Shown: piece after piece, positions 8,419-16,367 of the stretch | Layout: the number at the start of each line of letters is the position of its first letter | Numbering within the stretch: position 1 is the stretch's first letter | Assembly (NCBI RefSeq): GCF_014652455.1 | Contig: NZ_BMYV01000002.1 | Span: 682,001 to 746,000 of the forward strand | Direction: 5' to 3' | Length of the DNA stretch: 64,000 bases | DNA from: Litorimonas cladophorae | GTDB lineage: Bacteria; Pseudomonadota; Alphaproteobacteria; Caulobacterales; Maricaulaceae | Made by a program: the position numbers and the translations under genes | The notes under the pieces: model-generated | Told to the model about the DNA's origin: nothing | The model's database searches: none | The model's input: the letters and a program-made list of their open reading frames with translations, nothing else

Positions 8419-9333
8419 ATGAGCTTTGGCACACATGCTTATGTTCCAGATGATCGGAACGCGACGGCGATTTTCAATCTAAACGGAAAACTCGTCCCGC
8501 GCGACAAAGCGGTCGTGAATGTCTTCGACTCCGGTTTTATGCTGGGGGATGGCGTTTGGGAGGGACTGCGTGTTCACCAAGGCAAAGTCGCGTTTTTGGC
8601 GGATCACTTGGACCGTCTCTGGGAGGGCGCGGCCGCGCTCGATATTGATATTGGTTTGACCCGCGAGGCGTTGACCGACCGTATTTATGAAACGCTCGCG
8701 GCTAATAATATGGATGAGGGCGTGCATATTCGCCTCATGCTGACGCGAGGGTTGCGGTCCACTCCCTATCAAGATCCACGCGTCGTCATCTCCGACGCGA
8801 CGATCGTCATTGCGCCAGAATTTAAGAATCCAGATCCCGCGACGGCGAGCCGTGCGCAGAATTTATATACTGTTTCGGTGCGTCGGGGGCGTCCTGACGT
8901 TCAAGACCCTGGTCTGAACAGTCATTCTAAAATCAACTGTGTCACGGCCTGTATCCAAGCCATTCGCGCGGGCGCGGATGAAGGCTTGATGCTTGACCCG
9001 CAAGGCTTTGTGGCGACCTGTAATTCGACGCATTTCTTTATTGTACGAAAAGGCGAAGTCTGGACGTCCTCTGGCGATTATTGCTTGGGTGGGATCACGC
9101 GGGGCAAGATAATCGATCTGTGTCGCGCCAATGACATTCCAGTTTTCGAGAAAAACTTCCCGCTTGCGAAATGTTATTCCGCAGATGAAGCCTTCACCAC
9201 GGGCACCTTTGCGGGTTTGGCCCCCGTGGGGAACATTGACGGACGCAAGATCGGGAAAGGCGAGTGCGGGCCGATGGTGAAACGCCTTCAAGGTCTTTAC
9301 CTCGACCTCATCCACGCGGACACAGCTGGATGA
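8419..9333 (+). CDS. Class IV PLP aminotransferase (BCAT/D-amino acid transaminase fold), atypical cofactor site
   Basis: A 304-residue fold-type IV aminotransferase. Typical features are NVFDSGFMLGDGVWEGLRV, the Arg-containing HIRLMLTRG and the catalytic Lys in SHSKINCVTACIQA. In relatives such as branched-chain aminotransferase and D-amino acid transaminase, the segment GFVxEGxxSN holds the Glu that contacts the pyridine nitrogen of PLP; here it reads GFVATCNSTHFF, with Thr200 at that place. The downstream GGITRGKI phosphate-binding turn is normal. The stop overlaps the start of the sulfotransferase-like gene (ATGA), so the two are translationally coupled and probably work on one pathway. 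Calling it ilvE would be unsafe. Confidence 0.85.
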   Translation: MSFGTHAYVPDDRNATAIFNLNGKLVPRDKAVVNVFDSGFMLGDGVWEGLRVHQGKVAFLADHLDRLWEGAAALDIDIGLTREALTDRIYETLAANNMDEGVHIRLMLTRGLRSTPYQDPRVVISDATIVIAPEFKNPDPATASRAQNLYTVSVRRGRPDVQDPGLNSHSKINCVTACIQAIRAGADEGLMLDPQGFVATCNSTHFFIVRKGEVWTSSGDYCLGGITRGKIIDLCRANDIPVFEKNFPLAKCYSADEAFTTGTFAGLAPVGNIDGRKIGKGECGPMVKRLQGLYLDLIHADTAG

Positions 9334-10031
9334 TTATTGCCATGTGGTCGGGGCCTCGGAACCTCTCCACGGCGATGATGCGCAGTTTCGGCGCGCGGGC
9401 AGATTGTGCCGTAATGGACGAGCCATTTTTCGCACCGTTTCTCGAAGAAAGCGGTAAGGACCATCCGGGGCGCGATGAAACGCTTGCGGCGCATGAAACC
9501 GATCCAGATAAAGTGGCAGCCATTTGCGCAGCGCCCACAGGTCAAACTTACTCTTTCCAGAAACATATGCCGCACCATATGTTGCCGGGCTTTCCGATGG
9601 GGTGGGCGGCGAAGGCAAAATCATTTTTCCTTATTCGGCATCCGCAACGGGTGATTGCGAGTTACGTCAAAGGCCGCGCCGCGTTTGACCTTGATGATCT
9701 CGGCTTCGCGCCGCAACGCCGCTTGTGGGATGAGTTAGGTCGGCCTCCCGTCATCCATAGTGAAACTATATTGACAGACCCAACAAAGGCTTTGGCGGCC
9801 CTTTGCGCTGCGATCGAAATTCCTTTTGATCCGAATATGCTGTCTTGGGCGGCAGGACCACGAGAAGAAGATGGTGCCTGGGCACCCTATTGGTACACAA
9901 ATGTACAGCGTTCCACAGGTTTTGGCGACGCGCCCAAAGATATGCCGCCGCTTGCGCCAGAGCATAGCGATATGCTTTCAGCTTGCCTGCCTGACTACCA
10001 AGCCTTGGCCGATCAAAGCATAAAGGTGTAG
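9330..10031 (+). CDS. Sulfotransferase-like P-loop protein
   Basis: A 233-residue protein starting at ATG 9330, which overlaps the aminotransferase stop by 4 bp. The N-terminal IIAMWSGPRNLSTAMMRSF corresponds to the 5'-phosphosulfate-binding loop of sulfotransferases (strand, then SGPRNLST, then helix). FFLIRHPQRVIASYVKGR matches the 3'-phosphate-binding segment with its Arg and Ser. It therefore probably binds PAPS or a related phospho-nucleotide, though activity is not proven. Such proteins are often found next to class IV aminotransferases; the shared substrate is unknown. Confidence 0.75.
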   Translation: MIIAMWSGPRNLSTAMMRSFGARADCAVMDEPFFAPFLEESGKDHPGRDETLAAHETDPDKVAAICAAPTGQTYSFQKHMPHHMLPGFPMGWAAKAKSFFLIRHPQRVIASYVKGRAAFDLDDLGFAPQRRLWDELGRPPVIHSETILTDPTKALAALCAAIEIPFDPNMLSWAAGPREEDGAWAPYWYTNVQRSTGFGDAPKDMPPLAPEHSDMLSACLPDYQALADQSIKV

Positions 10032-10083
10032 CGAGCAAATAAAATTCGCGCGCAAGGGGCAAACTATTGCGAGACCGGTAGAG

Positions 10084-10098
10084 TTAATAAAAGGTTAA
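10084..10098. promoter_or_regulatory. Putative full CtrA-binding box TTAA-N7-TTAA
   Basis: The 15 bases read TTAATAAAAGGTTAA, an exact TTAA-N7-TTAA match to the CtrA recognition pattern known from Caulobacter and relatives. It lies 20 bp upstream of the start of the secreted protein at 10119, with a good ribosome site (AGGAG) in between. The ctrA gene itself is in this window at 58702. Confidence 0.55.
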
Positions 10099-10118
10099 TC
10101 CAAACAGGAGCGACCTCT

Positions 10119-10550
10119 ATGATCCGTCTTAAATCGACCCGCACATCTTTGTTCATTGCTAGTCTGGCTGCGACATTAGCGTTTCCAGCCATTGCATCCG
10201 CGCAATGTGGCACGACGCAAGGCAGTTTTGTTGTGACATGCGAGCAAGGTGTTCAAGTCTATCGTCACAACGCGTTGTCTTCCATCCCGCGCGGATTGTC
10301 TCAGGCACAGGTTCAGCTCAAGGCTGAGAAAATGCGTCAGCGAACAGAAATGGCTCGGATCGCCGCGAAAGAGCGAAATCAGGCGCGCCAAGATGCGTTA
10401 CGTCAACGCGAATTAGATATTGAAGATTATCGCGTGCGTGTGGAAGCCCGCAACTTGCGTAGCCGCGCCTATGTTTATGGAAATGGCTTTGGATATAATC
10501 AGGTCGGGTCAACATTTGCGCGCCCGCTTCGCGTGCGCAAAACGCCATAA
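10119..10550 (+). CDS. Small secreted protein of unknown function
   Basis: A 143-residue protein with a clear signal peptide (TSLFIASLAATLAFPAIASA, cleavage after ASA). The mature part starts with two Cys (QCGTTQGSFVVTCEQGV) that could form a disulfide, followed by a charged, probably helical segment rich in Arg, Gln and Glu (residues about 65-115) and a Tyr/Gly-rich tail. I do not recognise a family. Start ATG 10119 has AGGAG 11 bp upstream. A CtrA-type box lies just upstream, so it may be cell-cycle regulated. It converges on moeB with 1 bp between the stops. Confidence 0.8.
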   Translation: MIRLKSTRTSLFIASLAATLAFPAIASAQCGTTQGSFVVTCEQGVQVYRHNALSSIPRGLSQAQVQLKAEKMRQRTEMARIAAKERNQARQDALRQRELDIEDYRVRVEARNLRSRAYVYGNGFGYNQVGSTFARPLRVRKTP

Positions 10551-10551
10551 C

Positions 10552-11295
10552 TTATTTGCAAGTTGCGCAGTCTGGGTCGCGCGCGATGCGAATTGTGCGG
10601 CCTTCACTCCGCAGAGCGTCATAGATATAAAGTCGCCCATCCAAGACGTCACCTGCACCCGTGATCTGCTTGATCGCTTCCATCGCCATCATCGATCCAC
10701 CCATACCAGCAATCGCGCCTAGAACCCCATGGGTGGCGCAGTTCTGTTCCATATCTGGGATATCTTGAACAAAACACCGATAGCAAGGCGAGTTTTCGCC
10801 GACATTAAAGACGCCTAGCTGTAAATCGAAACGCCCAAGCGCCCCAGAGACAAGCGGAACACCTAATTCACGCGAGGCATCATTGATCGCAAAACGCGCT
10901 TTGAAACTATCTGTGCCGTCTAAGATCATGTCATGACCGCACAAAAGGTCGATTGAATTCTCCGTCGTCAGACGCGTGGTTTGGCGTGTGACCCGACAGT
11001 CTGGATTTAAGCTCTCGAGCCTGCCTCCCATGGCTTCGGCTTTGCCTCGTCCGACATCCGCATGACTGAACTGAACTTGGCGTTGGAGGTTAGAGGCCTC
11101 TATATCATCATCATCAATGAGCGTGATGTGACCCACACCCGCCGCAGCCAGATAGAGCCCAGCGGGACCGCCTAGGCCGCCGGCGCCGACGATGGCAACT
11201 TTGGCGGCCAAGAGCGCATTTTGCCCCGGCCCACCAATTTCGCGCAACGTAAGATGCCGCGCGTAGCGGGACACTTGATCGGGAGAGAACGCCAT
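10552..11295 (-). CDS. moeB: MoeB/ThiF family adenylyltransferase
   Basis: A 247-residue E1-like enzyme that adenylates the C-terminal glycine of a ubiquitin-like sulfur carrier (MoaD, ThiS or CysO type). Visible are the ATP site GAGGLGGPAGLYLAAAGVG, LIDDDDIEASNLQRQVQF, and the zinc-binding Cys pairs CYRCF in the middle and CATC at the C-terminus. Its C-terminal rhodanese domain, present in MoeZ, is absent, as in E. coli MoeB. It lies 3 bp downstream of the cysteine synthase gene, so the two form a unit; this raises the possibility of a protein-thiocarboxylate route to cysteine, but no carrier gene is nearby. Confidence 0.88.
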   Translation of the reverse strand: MAFSPDQVSRYARHLTLREIGGPGQNALLAAKVAIVGAGGLGGPAGLYLAAAGVGHITLIDDDDIEASNLQRQVQFSHADVGRGKAEAMGGRLESLNPDCRVTRQTTRLTTENSIDLLCGHDMILDGTDSFKARFAINDASRELGVPLVSGALGRFDLQLGVFNVGENSPCYRCFVQDIPDMEQNCATHGVLGAIAGMGGSMMAMEAIKQITGAGDVLDGRLYIYDALRSEGRTIRIARDPDCATCK

Positions 11296-11298
11296 AAA

Positions 11299-12273
11299 TT
11301 AGTCTTTTTTACCCCGGACCTCAGGGACATAATCATTGTCGAAAAGTGGCGTGGAGAGATAGCGTTCAGCGAAGCTTGGGATGATCGTCACGATCCGCTT
11401 GCCGCGCATATTGGGTCGCGCGCCAACAAGCAGTGCGGCTGCAATTGCCGCACCCGATGAAATCCCAACGGGTACGCCATCTTCGGCTGCGACATGTTTG
11501 GCAGTGCCAAAGGCCACGTCATTTTCAATCGTAATGACGTCGTCGATCATATCTGTGTCCAGATTGCCGGGAATGAAGCCTGCGCCGATGCCTTGGATTT
11601 TATGCGGGCCCTTCTCGCCTTTCGAGATCATGGGGCTACCCACGGGTTCGACGGCAATGATTTGGCAATTTGGATTTTTCTCTTTCAGAAACTTTCCAGT
11701 CCCAGACAGCGTACCACCTGTACCGACGCCCGCGATAAATGCGTCGACCTGTCCATCGCAATCCGCCCAGATTTCAGGGCCGGTTGTGTCGTAATGGATT
11801 TGTGGATTGGCTGGATTATCAAATTGCCCGGGCATGACGGCGCCCGGTGTTTCCGCAACAATTTCTGCGGCCACTTGCATGGCGAGTGGGATGCCGCCTG
11901 AAGCTTCCGTTAGGATAAGCTCTGCCCCCAATTGCCGCATCATTTTACGTCGCTCAATGCTCATTTGCTCTGGCATGACGAGGATGGCTTTATAGCCTTT
12001 TGCCGCGGCTGCGAAAGCCAGACCAATGCCCGTATTTCCAGACGTCGGTTCGACAATGGTTCCACCCGGTTTCAATGTGCCGTCACGTTCCATGGCTTCT
12101 AACATGGCAATGCCGATACGGTCTTTGACGGACGCAATGGGATTGAAGAATTCGAGCTTGAAACAAAGGTCCGCAGGCAAGCCTTCGGTTATACGGGGAA
12201 AGCGCACCATTGGCGTTCCGCCCATCGTTTGTAGGATGTTGTCATAAATTAGACCACGGGGTTGGGCGGGCAT
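11299..12273 (-). CDS. cysK: Cysteine synthase A (O-acetylserine sulfhydrylase)
   Basis: A 324-residue PLP enzyme of the beta family that makes cysteine from O-acetylserine and sulfide. The PLP lysine is in NPIASVKDRIG, the substrate loop is PTSGNTGIG, and the glycine-rich phosphate cup is GVGTGGTLSGTG. The late segment GVPVGISSGAAIAAAL is also typical. Length matches CysK rather than the longer cystathionine synthases. It is followed 3 bp later by the MoeB-like gene. Confidence 0.92.
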   Translation of the reverse strand: MPAQPRGLIYDNILQTMGGTPMVRFPRITEGLPADLCFKLEFFNPIASVKDRIGIAMLEAMERDGTLKPGGTIVEPTSGNTGIGLAFAAAAKGYKAILVMPEQMSIERRKMMRQLGAELILTEASGGIPLAMQVAAEIVAETPGAVMPGQFDNPANPQIHYDTTGPEIWADCDGQVDAFIAGVGTGGTLSGTGKFLKEKNPNCQIIAVEPVGSPMISKGEKGPHKIQGIGAGFIPGNLDTDMIDDVITIENDVAFGTAKHVAAEDGVPVGISSGAAIAAALLVGARPNMRGKRIVTIIPSFAERYLSTPLFDNDYVPEVRGKKD

Positions 12274-12363
12274 AAAGCTCTCCTTGAAAGGGATTTACGC
12301 TAGCTTACGCGAAGGCTGTCCTTAGGAACAGTGGGCAGAGCAAACATCACGCAGATGTAATTC

Positions 12364-13371
12364 TCACCACTCTCGCATAATGTCGCGCACCAAAAGCCCC
12401 GATGGCGTCAGATCTTGCGCTGTCCATCCACCATGGGAATCTGCGCCAGATTTGAACATGGAGGCTGATTCGTCTTTATCGCTGACCGACCAATTTAGAT
12501 GTGACAGGCCATGCTTTCGGGCGAATTTCATCCATTCGCGCGTGGATTTCTTGTCCATAAATCCATCGCCATTATAGGTGACAGTTCCCCATTCCGAGAT
12601 GATAAGGGGCAAGCCTTTGCCAATGGCATATTCGGCGCGCTTGCGGAGGTCTTTCTTATGGGACGCTGCATAGAAATGCAGCGAGTAGAGGATATTAGAA
12701 TATCCTGTGATGGGGTCGTCAGCAGCGACATCGACGTCTTGTGCCCAACTTGTTGTGCCAATAATGATTAGATTATCAGGATCAACTTTGCGAATCGCGT
12801 CAATGACCGTTTCCGCATAGGGTTTGACATCGGTTGCCCAATCCGTCGTATCCAATGGCTCATTGTAAATTTCATAAATTAAATTTGGTGTGTGCCCATA
12901 GGCGTTGGCGACGGCTGTGAAAAATTCAACGGCTTTAGCCGTGTCTTTTTCAGCGCGATGAGAATGCCAGTCAACAATGACATAAAGCCCATTCGCAATA
13001 GCTGCATCGATGAGGGTTTGCACCCGCGCGATATTTGCGTCTTCGTCATAGAGGTAGCTACCGCTGTTCTCAGCGCCCATCGCGGCGCGCACAATACTGG
13101 CGTTCCAATCTTTGGCAAAAGTTGCGACCGCGCCTGCTGTATAGAAACGGTCTTGTCCCCAACCCGTATTGGACCAGAAAAAACTAGGTCCTGCGAGGGA
13201 GGCGACTTGTCCATTTTGATCGCGGATATGCGGCCCGACGACAGAGAGTTTGCCATGTTGCGAAACAGGGGTGAGCGATGATTGCGCGCGCAGGTCTTGG
13301 GCATCAGCGGTCTGCGAGAGGGCCGACAAGAAGACGGCGAGTATTACAATGCACTTTAGCCACAGTCTCAT
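12364..13371 (-). CDS. Secreted glycoside hydrolase family 5 enzyme (cellulase-like)
   Basis: A 335-residue protein with a signal peptide (MRLWLKCIVILAVFLSALSQ, cleavage near ADAQ). The catalytic (beta/alpha)8 domain begins near residue 45 and shows GH5 features: IVDWHSH, the acid/base Glu in IYEIYNEPLDT, YSLHFYAASHK, the nucleophile Glu in LIISEWGTVTYNGDG and a late Trp in HLNWSVSDK. This predicts an endo-acting beta-glucanase or mannanase in the periplasm or outside the cell. The start at 13371 has GGAGTGACGAGC upstream; the frame extends further without support. It lies downstream of dut on the same strand but about 90 bp away. Confidence 0.88.
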   Translation of the reverse strand: MRLWLKCIVILAVFLSALSQTADAQDLRAQSSLTPVSQHGKLSVVGPHIRDQNGQVASLAGPSFFWSNTGWGQDRFYTAGAVATFAKDWNASIVRAAMGAENSGSYLYDEDANIARVQTLIDAAIANGLYVIVDWHSHRAEKDTAKAVEFFTAVANAYGHTPNLIYEIYNEPLDTTDWATDVKPYAETVIDAIRKVDPDNLIIIGTTSWAQDVDVAADDPITGYSNILYSLHFYAASHKKDLRKRAEYAIGKGLPLIISEWGTVTYNGDGFMDKKSTREWMKFARKHGLSHLNWSVSDKDESASMFKSGADSHGGWTAQDLTPSGLLVRDIMREW

Positions 13372-13461
13372 GCTCGTCACTCCTCGATGTTGTCCTGCGC
13401 TGTCATAGCGTGAAAGCGGCAAGAGAGAAAGAGGTAGAGGTCAAGGGTGAGAAAGAAGCGT

Positions 13462-13917
13462 TTAAGTTGTTCCCGTTGACCCAAACCCGCCCGCGCCGCG
13501 CGCTGTGTCGTCCAGCGTGTCGACCTGCACAAAGTCAGGTTGGGTGATCGGGGCAATCACCATTTGGGCAATACGCTCGCCGCGATTGATGGTGAAGGGT
13601 TCACTACCGTGATTGATCAGGAGGACTTTAACTTCGCCGCGATAATCCGCGTCAATCGTACCCGGCGTGTTCAAACAGGTAATCCCATATTTATAGGCCA
13701 AGCCGGAGCGCGGACGAATTTGGGCTTCATAGCCAGCGGGCAGTGCCATAGCGAACCCGGTTGGGACCAGAGCCCACTTACCAGATGCGAGGATCATTGG
13801 CTCCGTTTCTGGCACAGCGGCGCGGAGGTCTGCGCCAGCGGCGAGTGCGGTTTCAAAACGCGGTAATGGGAGATCGCCAAAATGATCAAGCGGCTTAATT
13901 TGAACAGTGAGTGTCAT
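13462..13917 (-). CDS. dut: dUTP diphosphatase
   Basis: A 151-residue trimeric dUTPase that hydrolyses dUTP to dUMP and keeps uracil out of DNA. All conserved motifs are visible: [19 protein letters not shown], the nucleoside-binding [21 protein letters not shown] and the C-terminal glycine-rich [10 protein letters not shown]. Its ATG overlaps the stop of the acidic protein gene upstream (ATGA, 13914-13917), so translation is coupled. Confidence 0.96.
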   Translation of the reverse strand: MTLTVQIKPLDHFGDLPLPRFETALAAGADLRAAVPETEPMILASGKWALVPTGFAMALPAGYEAQIRPRSGLAYKYGITCLNTPGTIDADYRGEVKVLLINHGSEPFTINRGERIAQMVIAPITQPDFVQVDTLDDTARGAGGFGSTGTT

Positions 13918-14621
13918 TCTTCAATCTCATTTTCAGTCTTGTCATCAGAGAGCATTATGTCGTCAGATTCAGAGTTAATAACCACAATATTTTCAACCTC
14001 GTCGTCGCTTTCCTCGTCAGCGGTTGTCGGCGCGTCGGGTTCTATGATCGCAGCCTCATCGTCGGCGGTTTTCGGCGCGTCTGAACCTATAGCTGCAGCC
14101 GCTTCGGCGGTCTCTTCGGCTAACAGTTTAGCTTTGGCTTTTGCTTTTGCTTCCAGCGCGGCGGTATTTAAGCCACGTTTGGTGAAATTGGCGAGCCGCT
14201 TGTCGAGACTGGATTGCGCTTCGTCAGACAGCGGGTAACCCTTATAGACGTGCCGAAGTTCTTCATCTTTCCAGAACAGCGTCAAACTATCTGTATCCGT
14301 GCTGTCAAAGTCCTGAGACAGAATAAAGGGAATACCTGTTGCGATGAGGGCATAATCCGTCTCCGTCGGAATGACATCATTTCGACTGCACATCAGGGCG
14401 CGAATAGGTTGGCCAGCGATATGTGTAAGGTGACCGTCTTTCTTGTCATAAACAGATTCGATGAAGCTGGTCGCTGGGCCATAGGTGACGACTTGGGCGT
14501 TCCCGTCCAAGGCCTCGTCTTCTAAAACTTGGATGATCAAAACTTCGCAAAAGGCGACGTTTTCGGCAGCGGCTGTGGTCGATAAGCCAGCGGCGAGAAG
14601 GAGTGCTAAAAATCTACGCAT
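13914..14621 (-). CDS. Secreted protein with an acidic Ala/Asp/Glu repeat tail
   Basis: A 235-residue protein starting at ATG 14621, which overlaps the coaBC stop by 8 bp. It has a signal peptide ([19 protein letters not shown]) and a globular part of about 150 residues that I do not recognise. Residues about 150-235 are Ala-rich then strongly acidic, with an imperfect 15-residue repeat ([15 protein letters not shown], then [14 protein letters not shown]). Two Cys (in AFCEV and LMCSRND) may pair in the periplasm. It is locked between coaBC and dut by overlaps on both sides, so it is expressed with them; no functional link to CoA or nucleotide metabolism is apparent. Confidence 0.75.
   Translation of the reverse strand: MRRFLALLLAAGLSTTAAAENVAFCEVLIIQVLEDEALDGNAQVVTYGPATSFIESVYDKKDGHLTHIAGQPIRALMCSRNDVIPTETDYALIATGIPFILSQDFDSTDTDSLTLFWKDEELRHVYKGYPLSDEAQSSLDKRLANFTKRGLNTAALEAKAKAKAKLLAEETAEAAAAIGSDAPKTADDEAAIIEPDAPTTADEESDDEVENIVVINSESDDIMLSDDKTENEIEE
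14014..14090. repeat. Imperfect tandem repeat, 45-bp period
   Basis: Two diverged copies of a unit beginning TCGTCRGCGGTTKTCGGCGC occur at 14014-14045 and 14059-14090, within the acidic protein gene. The 45-bp period equals 15 codons and encodes the [10 protein letters not shown] / [10 protein letters not shown] repeat, so it is a coding repeat that may vary in number. Confidence 0.7.
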
Positions 14622-15840
14622 TGTTGAAAGCCTTTCCAATTCGCACCGCCAACTTACGAGCGATGGCGCGTTTATCGGCGCGTTTCCAATGTTCTTCTGT
14701 CGTATCTGTTACGAGCGTGACGGCATTTTCTGCGCCACCCATAACGTCGCCAGACACATCATTGGCCACGATCCAATCACACCCCTTGCGGAGGCGCTTG
14801 GACTTCGCAAGTTCTATCACGTCATGGGTTTGCGCCGCAAAGCCAACGCAGAGCGTAGGTCGATCTTCTGAGGCGCAAACGGTGGCGAGGATGTCTGGAT
14901 TTTCAACCATTTCCAGCGGCGGTACGGCGCCTATTGGTTTGGGCGCTTTCTTGTCATAGGCCTGCGCGGGACGCCAATCGGCAACGGCCGCGACGGAGAC
15001 AAATATATCGCAGGGCAGGGACGTTTCGACAGCCGCGAGCATTTCGCGGGCGCTTTCAATTTGAACGGCATGAACGCCGTGCGGCATGGGCAATGTTGTC
15101 GGGCCTGTAACCAATGTCACGTCTGCGCCTTGATCGGCCAAGGCTTGCGCAATGGCATAGCCCTGACGACCCGAGGAATGGTTGGAGATATAGCGAACTG
15201 GATCAATCGCCTCTCGCGTAGGACCTGCGGTTACAACGGCTTTCCGGCCCGCCAAGGGCTTGTTGCCGCGCAATCCGTCCAGTGTCATATCGCCCATCAA
15301 TGCGCCTTGGACAGCATCGGCAATGGCGTCGGGTTCGGCCATCCGGCCCGGTCCATATTCGCCGCAGGCCATGTCACCCACATCTGGACCAATAAATAAT
15401 GCGCCGTCTTTGCGGAGGGTCTCCACGTTGCGTTGCGTCGCGGCGGCCTCCCACATGCGCACATTCATGGCAGGCGCATAAAGCACGCGCTTATCCGTCG
15501 CGACCAGCGTGGTTGTGGCCAAGTCATCGGCAACGCCATGTACGGCGCGGCTCATCAAGTTTGCGGTGGCGGGTGCGACGATGATCATATCGGCAGAGCG
15601 TGACAGCTCGATGTGACCCATCTCGGCTTCGCCCGCCACCGTGGGGGTCATATCCCATAGGTCCGTAAAAACCGTTTTGCCCGATAGCGCGCCCGCAGAG
15701 AGCGGCGTCACAAATTCGGATCCGCCTTTGGTGAGGATAACCTGCGTCTCAATATCTCGCCGCGCTAATTCTCGGATGAGGAGCAGCGATTTATAAGCCG
15801 CAATTCCGCCGCCAATAATGAGTAGGACCTTATGTGTCAT
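14614..15840 (-). CDS. coaBC: Bifunctional phosphopantothenoylcysteine decarboxylase / phosphopantothenate-cysteine ligase
   Basis: A 408-residue fused enzyme performing two steps of coenzyme A synthesis. The N-terminal flavoprotein (CoaC) half has GGGIAAYKSLLLIRELARR, the active-site His in MGHIELS and VVAPATANLMS, the PAMNVRMW motif and the substrate-clamp Cys in DVGDMACGEYG. The C-terminal CoaB half has VVTAGPTREAIDPVRYISN, the KxKK-like YDKKAPKP region and the CTP-binding fold ending in RIGKAF. Family length is about 400. In alphaproteobacteria it usually sits with dut and ubiB, as here with insertions. Confidence 0.95.
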   Translation of the reverse strand: MTHKVLLIIGGGIAAYKSLLLIRELARRDIETQVILTKGGSEFVTPLSAGALSGKTVFTDLWDMTPTVAGEAEMGHIELSRSADMIIVAPATANLMSRAVHGVADDLATTTLVATDKRVLYAPAMNVRMWEAAATQRNVETLRKDGALFIGPDVGDMACGEYGPGRMAEPDAIADAVQGALMGDMTLDGLRGNKPLAGRKAVVTAGPTREAIDPVRYISNHSSGRQGYAIAQALADQGADVTLVTGPTTLPMPHGVHAVQIESAREMLAAVETSLPCDIFVSVAAVADWRPAQAYDKKAPKPIGAVPPLEMVENPDILATVCASEDRPTLCVGFAAQTHDVIELAKSKRLRKGCDWIVANDVSGDVMGGAENAVTLVTDTTEEHWKRADKRAIARKLAVRIGKAFNNA

Positions 15841-15926
15841 GGGTGACTTTTATGGGCGAAGCCCGTCCATAGCAAAGCCTAATGAGAGTCATTTGACTGC
15901 CCGACCAAGGGCCTTAAAGACGCCGC

Positions 15927-16367
15927 ATGAAAACAGTTATTTTCGATATTGATGGGACGCTGGCGGATATAGAACATCGCCGTGTCTACCTCGAAGGCGA
16001 TCGTCCGCATTGGGCGAAGTTCAATGCCAGCATGGGCGACGATACACCCAATGCGCCTGTGGTCGACCTCTACCGCACGCTATGGAGTAGTGGTGTCTAT
16101 GACCTGCAGATTGTCACGGGGCGGAATGAGGCGTTTCGTGGGATCACAGAGACATGGCTGACGTGGAATGATATTCCCTTCAATCGCGTCTTGATGCGCG
16201 CCGATAAAGACAACCGTTCCGACGATATCATCAAGGGCGAGATTCTGCAGAAATTGCTAAGCGAAGGTCGCGACATCGCCTTCGCCGTAGATGACCGCCA
16301 GCAAGTCGTCGATATGTGGCGGGCCAATGGTGTGACGTGCTTGCAATGTGATGTCGGTGATTTTTAG
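15927..16367 (+). CDS. HAD-family phosphatase resembling the polynucleotide 3'-phosphatase domain
   Basis: A 146-residue HAD hydrolase. Motif I is IFDIDGTLADIEHR near residue 5, motif II is IVTGRNE near residue 61, and motif III/IV is FAVDDRQQVVDMW. The surrounding spacing (WAKFNASMGDDTPNAPVVDL, then FRGITETWL, VLMRADKDNRSDD, KGEILQKLL) is like the phosphatase domain of phage T4 polynucleotide kinase, without the kinase domain. It would then remove 3'-phosphates or cyclic phosphates from nucleic acid ends, but small-molecule substrates are possible. It stands alone on the plus strand between coaBC and a lipoprotein gene, and its stop overlaps the latter's stop. Confidence 0.75.
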   Translation: MKTVIFDIDGTLADIEHRRVYLEGDRPHWAKFNASMGDDTPNAPVVDLYRTLWSSGVYDLQIVTGRNEAFRGITETWLTWNDIPFNRVLMRADKDNRSDDIIKGEILQKLLSEGRDIAFAVDDRQQVVDMWRANGVTCLQCDVGDF

